From: Gracilimonas sp040882225
Lineage (GTDB): Bacteria; Bacteroidota; Rhodothermia; Balneolales; Balneolaceae
DNA length: 64,000 bases
Assembly: GCA_040882225.1 (NCBI GenBank)
Contig: JBBEBR010000014.1
Coordinates: 186,001-250,000 of the forward strand
Direction: 5' to 3'
Of this stretch, positions 62,563 to 64,000 are shown one piece after another. The notes below the pieces were generated by a model, which was not told the DNA's origin, searched no databases, and saw nothing but the letters and a program-made list of their open reading frames with translations. Position 1 is the stretch's first letter. Each line of letters opens with the position of its first letter. The translations under genes and the position numbers were made by a program.

Positions 62563-64000
62563 TCAGTGATCCAATTTCAACCCTATCCTGCCCCTCTCCA
62601 AATCCAGCGTAATAATCTCCACCTTAATAATATCACCAACCCCAACTACTTCGTGCGGATCTTCAATTTTTTTGTTTTCGGCCATATTGGAGATGTGAAG
62701 TAGCCCATCCTGTTTTACGCCGATATCCACAAAAGCACCAAAATCGACCACATTACGAACCGTACCTTCCAGTTTTTGGCCTTCTTTCAAATCTTTCATT
62801 TCCATCACATCGGTTCGGAGCAGCGGCTTTTGCAATGACTCCCGAGGGTCACGTCCCGGCTTTTGCAGGTTCTCGATAATCAGTTCAAGCGTAGGAACAC
62901 CGATGCCAATTTGCCCAGCTACTTCCTTCAAATTAATGTTATCCAGTTTTTGAGCAATTTTTTCTTTTTGTGAGGAAAGGTTGTCCAAATCAATGCCAAA
63001 CAAATTGCAGAGTTTTTCCGCGGCTTCATAGCTTTCGGGGTGAATGGCGGTATTATCCAAAGAATTCTTGGAATCGGGAATACGCATAAATCCTGCTGCC
63101 TGCTGGAAACGAAAATCACCAACGCCATCAATGCTTTTAATTTGCTCGCGATCCATAAAAACGCCTTTTTCTTCCCGAAACTTCACGATGTTTTGCGCTA
63201 CTTTTTTACTCAATCCCGAAATATGCGATAGCAGTGGAGCACTGGCTGTATTCAAGTTCACCCCAACTTCATTCACGCAACTTTCCACCACATCATCCAG
63301 TTTACCAGCCAACTGATTTTGGTTAACATCATGCTGATACAAACCAACACCAATAGATTTGGGATCAATTTTCACCAGCTCGGCTAACGGATCCTGAACC
63401 CGACGTGCAATGGAAATATTTCCACGCTGGGCGGCATCAAGATCAGGAAATTCTTCACGGGCAATGGTTGAAGCGGAATAAACCGAAGCACCGGCTTCAT
63501 TCACAATCAAATAAAAAAGCTCTTCTTTGGGATGAAGCTCTTTTCTCTTTTGCAGATAATCCGCAATTATTTGCTCCGTTTCCCGGCTGGCAGTTCCATT
63601 CCCAATTGCGATAAGTGAAACTCCATATTTATCAATCAAAGCACCGATTATTTTTTCCGCTTCCGCTACTTTATTTTGGGGCGGAGTGGGATAAACAGTG
63701 GTTCCCTCCAGGTATTTTCCGGTATGATCAACCACGGCAACTTTACAACCCGAACGAAACGCGGGATCAATTCCCATAATCACTTTTTTCTCCAGCGGCG
63801 GCTGCATCAACAAATTCGAAAGGTTGGTGGCAAAGGTTTCTATGGCATGAGCATCAGCGCGATCAGTGAGTTCATTCCGCAATTCCCGCTCCATAGAAGG
63901 GAAAAGAAGCCGTTTATAGGCGTCTTCAACAGAATCCTGCAAATGCTCTGTAAAAATGCTGAGTTCGTTGCTGATCACAATATCATCGATATTCTCCAGC
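62563..64000 (-). CDS. tex: Tex-family RNA-binding transcription accessory protein (5' end outside the window)
   Basis: The last 479 codons are present and the frame is open to the window edge. YqgF-type domain (MGIDPAFRSGCKVAVVDHTGKYLEGTTVYP), helix-hairpin-helix region (LLSHISGLSKKVAQNIVKFREEKG...IDGVGDFRFQQAAGFMRI), and a C-terminal S1 RNA-binding domain (GQKLEGTVRNVVDFGAFVDIGVKQDGLLHIS). Tex is normally 720-780 residues, so about 250-300 N-terminal residues lie beyond 64000. A GTG at 63978 is not the real start. Confidence 0.9.
   Translation of the reverse strand, partial: LENIDDIVISNELSIFTEHLQDSVEDAYKRLLFPSMERELRNELTDRADAHAIETFATNLSNLLMQPPLEKKVIMGIDPAFRSGCKVAVVDHTGKYLEGTTVYPTPPQNKVAEAEKIIGALIDKYGVSLIAIGNGTASRETEQIIADYLQKRKELHPKEELFYLIVNEAGASVYSASTIAREEFPDLDAAQRGNISIARRVQDPLAELVKIDPKSIGVGLYQHDVNQNQLAGKLDDVVESCVNEVGVNLNTASAPLLSHISGLSKKVAQNIVKFREEKGVFMDREQIKSIDGVGDFRFQQAAGFMRIPDSKNSLDNTAIHPESYEAAEKLCNLFGIDLDNLSSQKEKIAQKLDNINLKEVAGQIGIGVPTLELIIENLQKPGRDPRESLQKPLLRTDVMEMKDLKEGQKLEGTVRNVVDFGAFVDIGVKQDGLLHISNMAENKKIEDPHEVVGVGDIIKVEIITLDLERGRIGLKLDH

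Overview
The window is a 64-kb stretch of a moderately A+T-rich genome of a Gram-negative bacterium from the Bacteroidota/Balneolota side of the tree. A Balneolaceae-like organism is the best guess. This rests on the short 85-residue AtpC encoded with AtpD apart from other ATP synthase genes, promoters of the TTG-N20/21-TAnnTTTG type, many TTG/GTG starts without a clear Shine-Dalgarno sequence, the uppS-bamA-ompH(x3) order, a carotenoid CrtB/CrtY pair, DUF5683 and C10-peptidase lipoproteins. The species cannot be named from this window.

Layout: 1-516 is the 5' part of a threonine synthase gene. 701-6327 holds a phosphopantetheinyl transferase and two compact operons: MEMO-like/DUF2520/ATL/TlpA/redoxin, then queD-queE-SDR. 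6339-8323 is purC and a LacI regulator. 8520-13402 runs crtB, accC and murQ-plsC-tonB. tRNA-Ser with a decayed copy beside it, anmK, a conserved protein and a UbiA-like prenyltransferase follow. 17455-21210 is an accessory island of toxin-antitoxin modules and a nuclease/membrane pair, punctuated by attC-like sites and lacking an integrase. 21381-25115 has an aminotransferase and a semialdehyde dehydrogenase separated by arrays of intergenic repeats. 25116-36976 is a dense housekeeping run: nadE, lytic transglycosylase, S41 peptidase, PHP phosphatase, ribH, uppS, bamA, three ompH. 37906-41756 is a cytochrome c maturation operon with a CxxxY-type CcmE. 42537-47007 has guaC, truA, tRNA-Asn, a regulator plus broken nucleotidyltransferase toxin, and an FkbM methyltransferase. 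47116-54179 has valS, an A+T-rich insert carrying a C10 peptidase and lipoproteins, then rsmB. 54674-64000 holds atpDC, dcd, a [2Fe-2S] protein, rsmE, crtY, ltaE, argD and the partial tex gene.

Functional links: murQ and anmK are consecutive steps of peptidoglycan (anhydroMurNAc) recycling. CrtB and CrtY imply carotenoid synthesis from dispersed genes. UppS, BamA and the OmpH paralogues serve the envelope. CcmC, CcmD, CcmE and CcmF deliver heme to c-type cytochromes.

The most interesting material is in the accessory parts. The integron-like cassette array at 17.5-21.2 kb is the best candidate for an unusual system. Three separate toxin genes (ParE, HigB, DUF6036 nucleotidyltransferase) are broken while their antitoxin partners stay open. 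An A+T-rich insert beside valS is bracketed by a copied valS 5' end, and an intergenic repeat is carried in frame inside valS.
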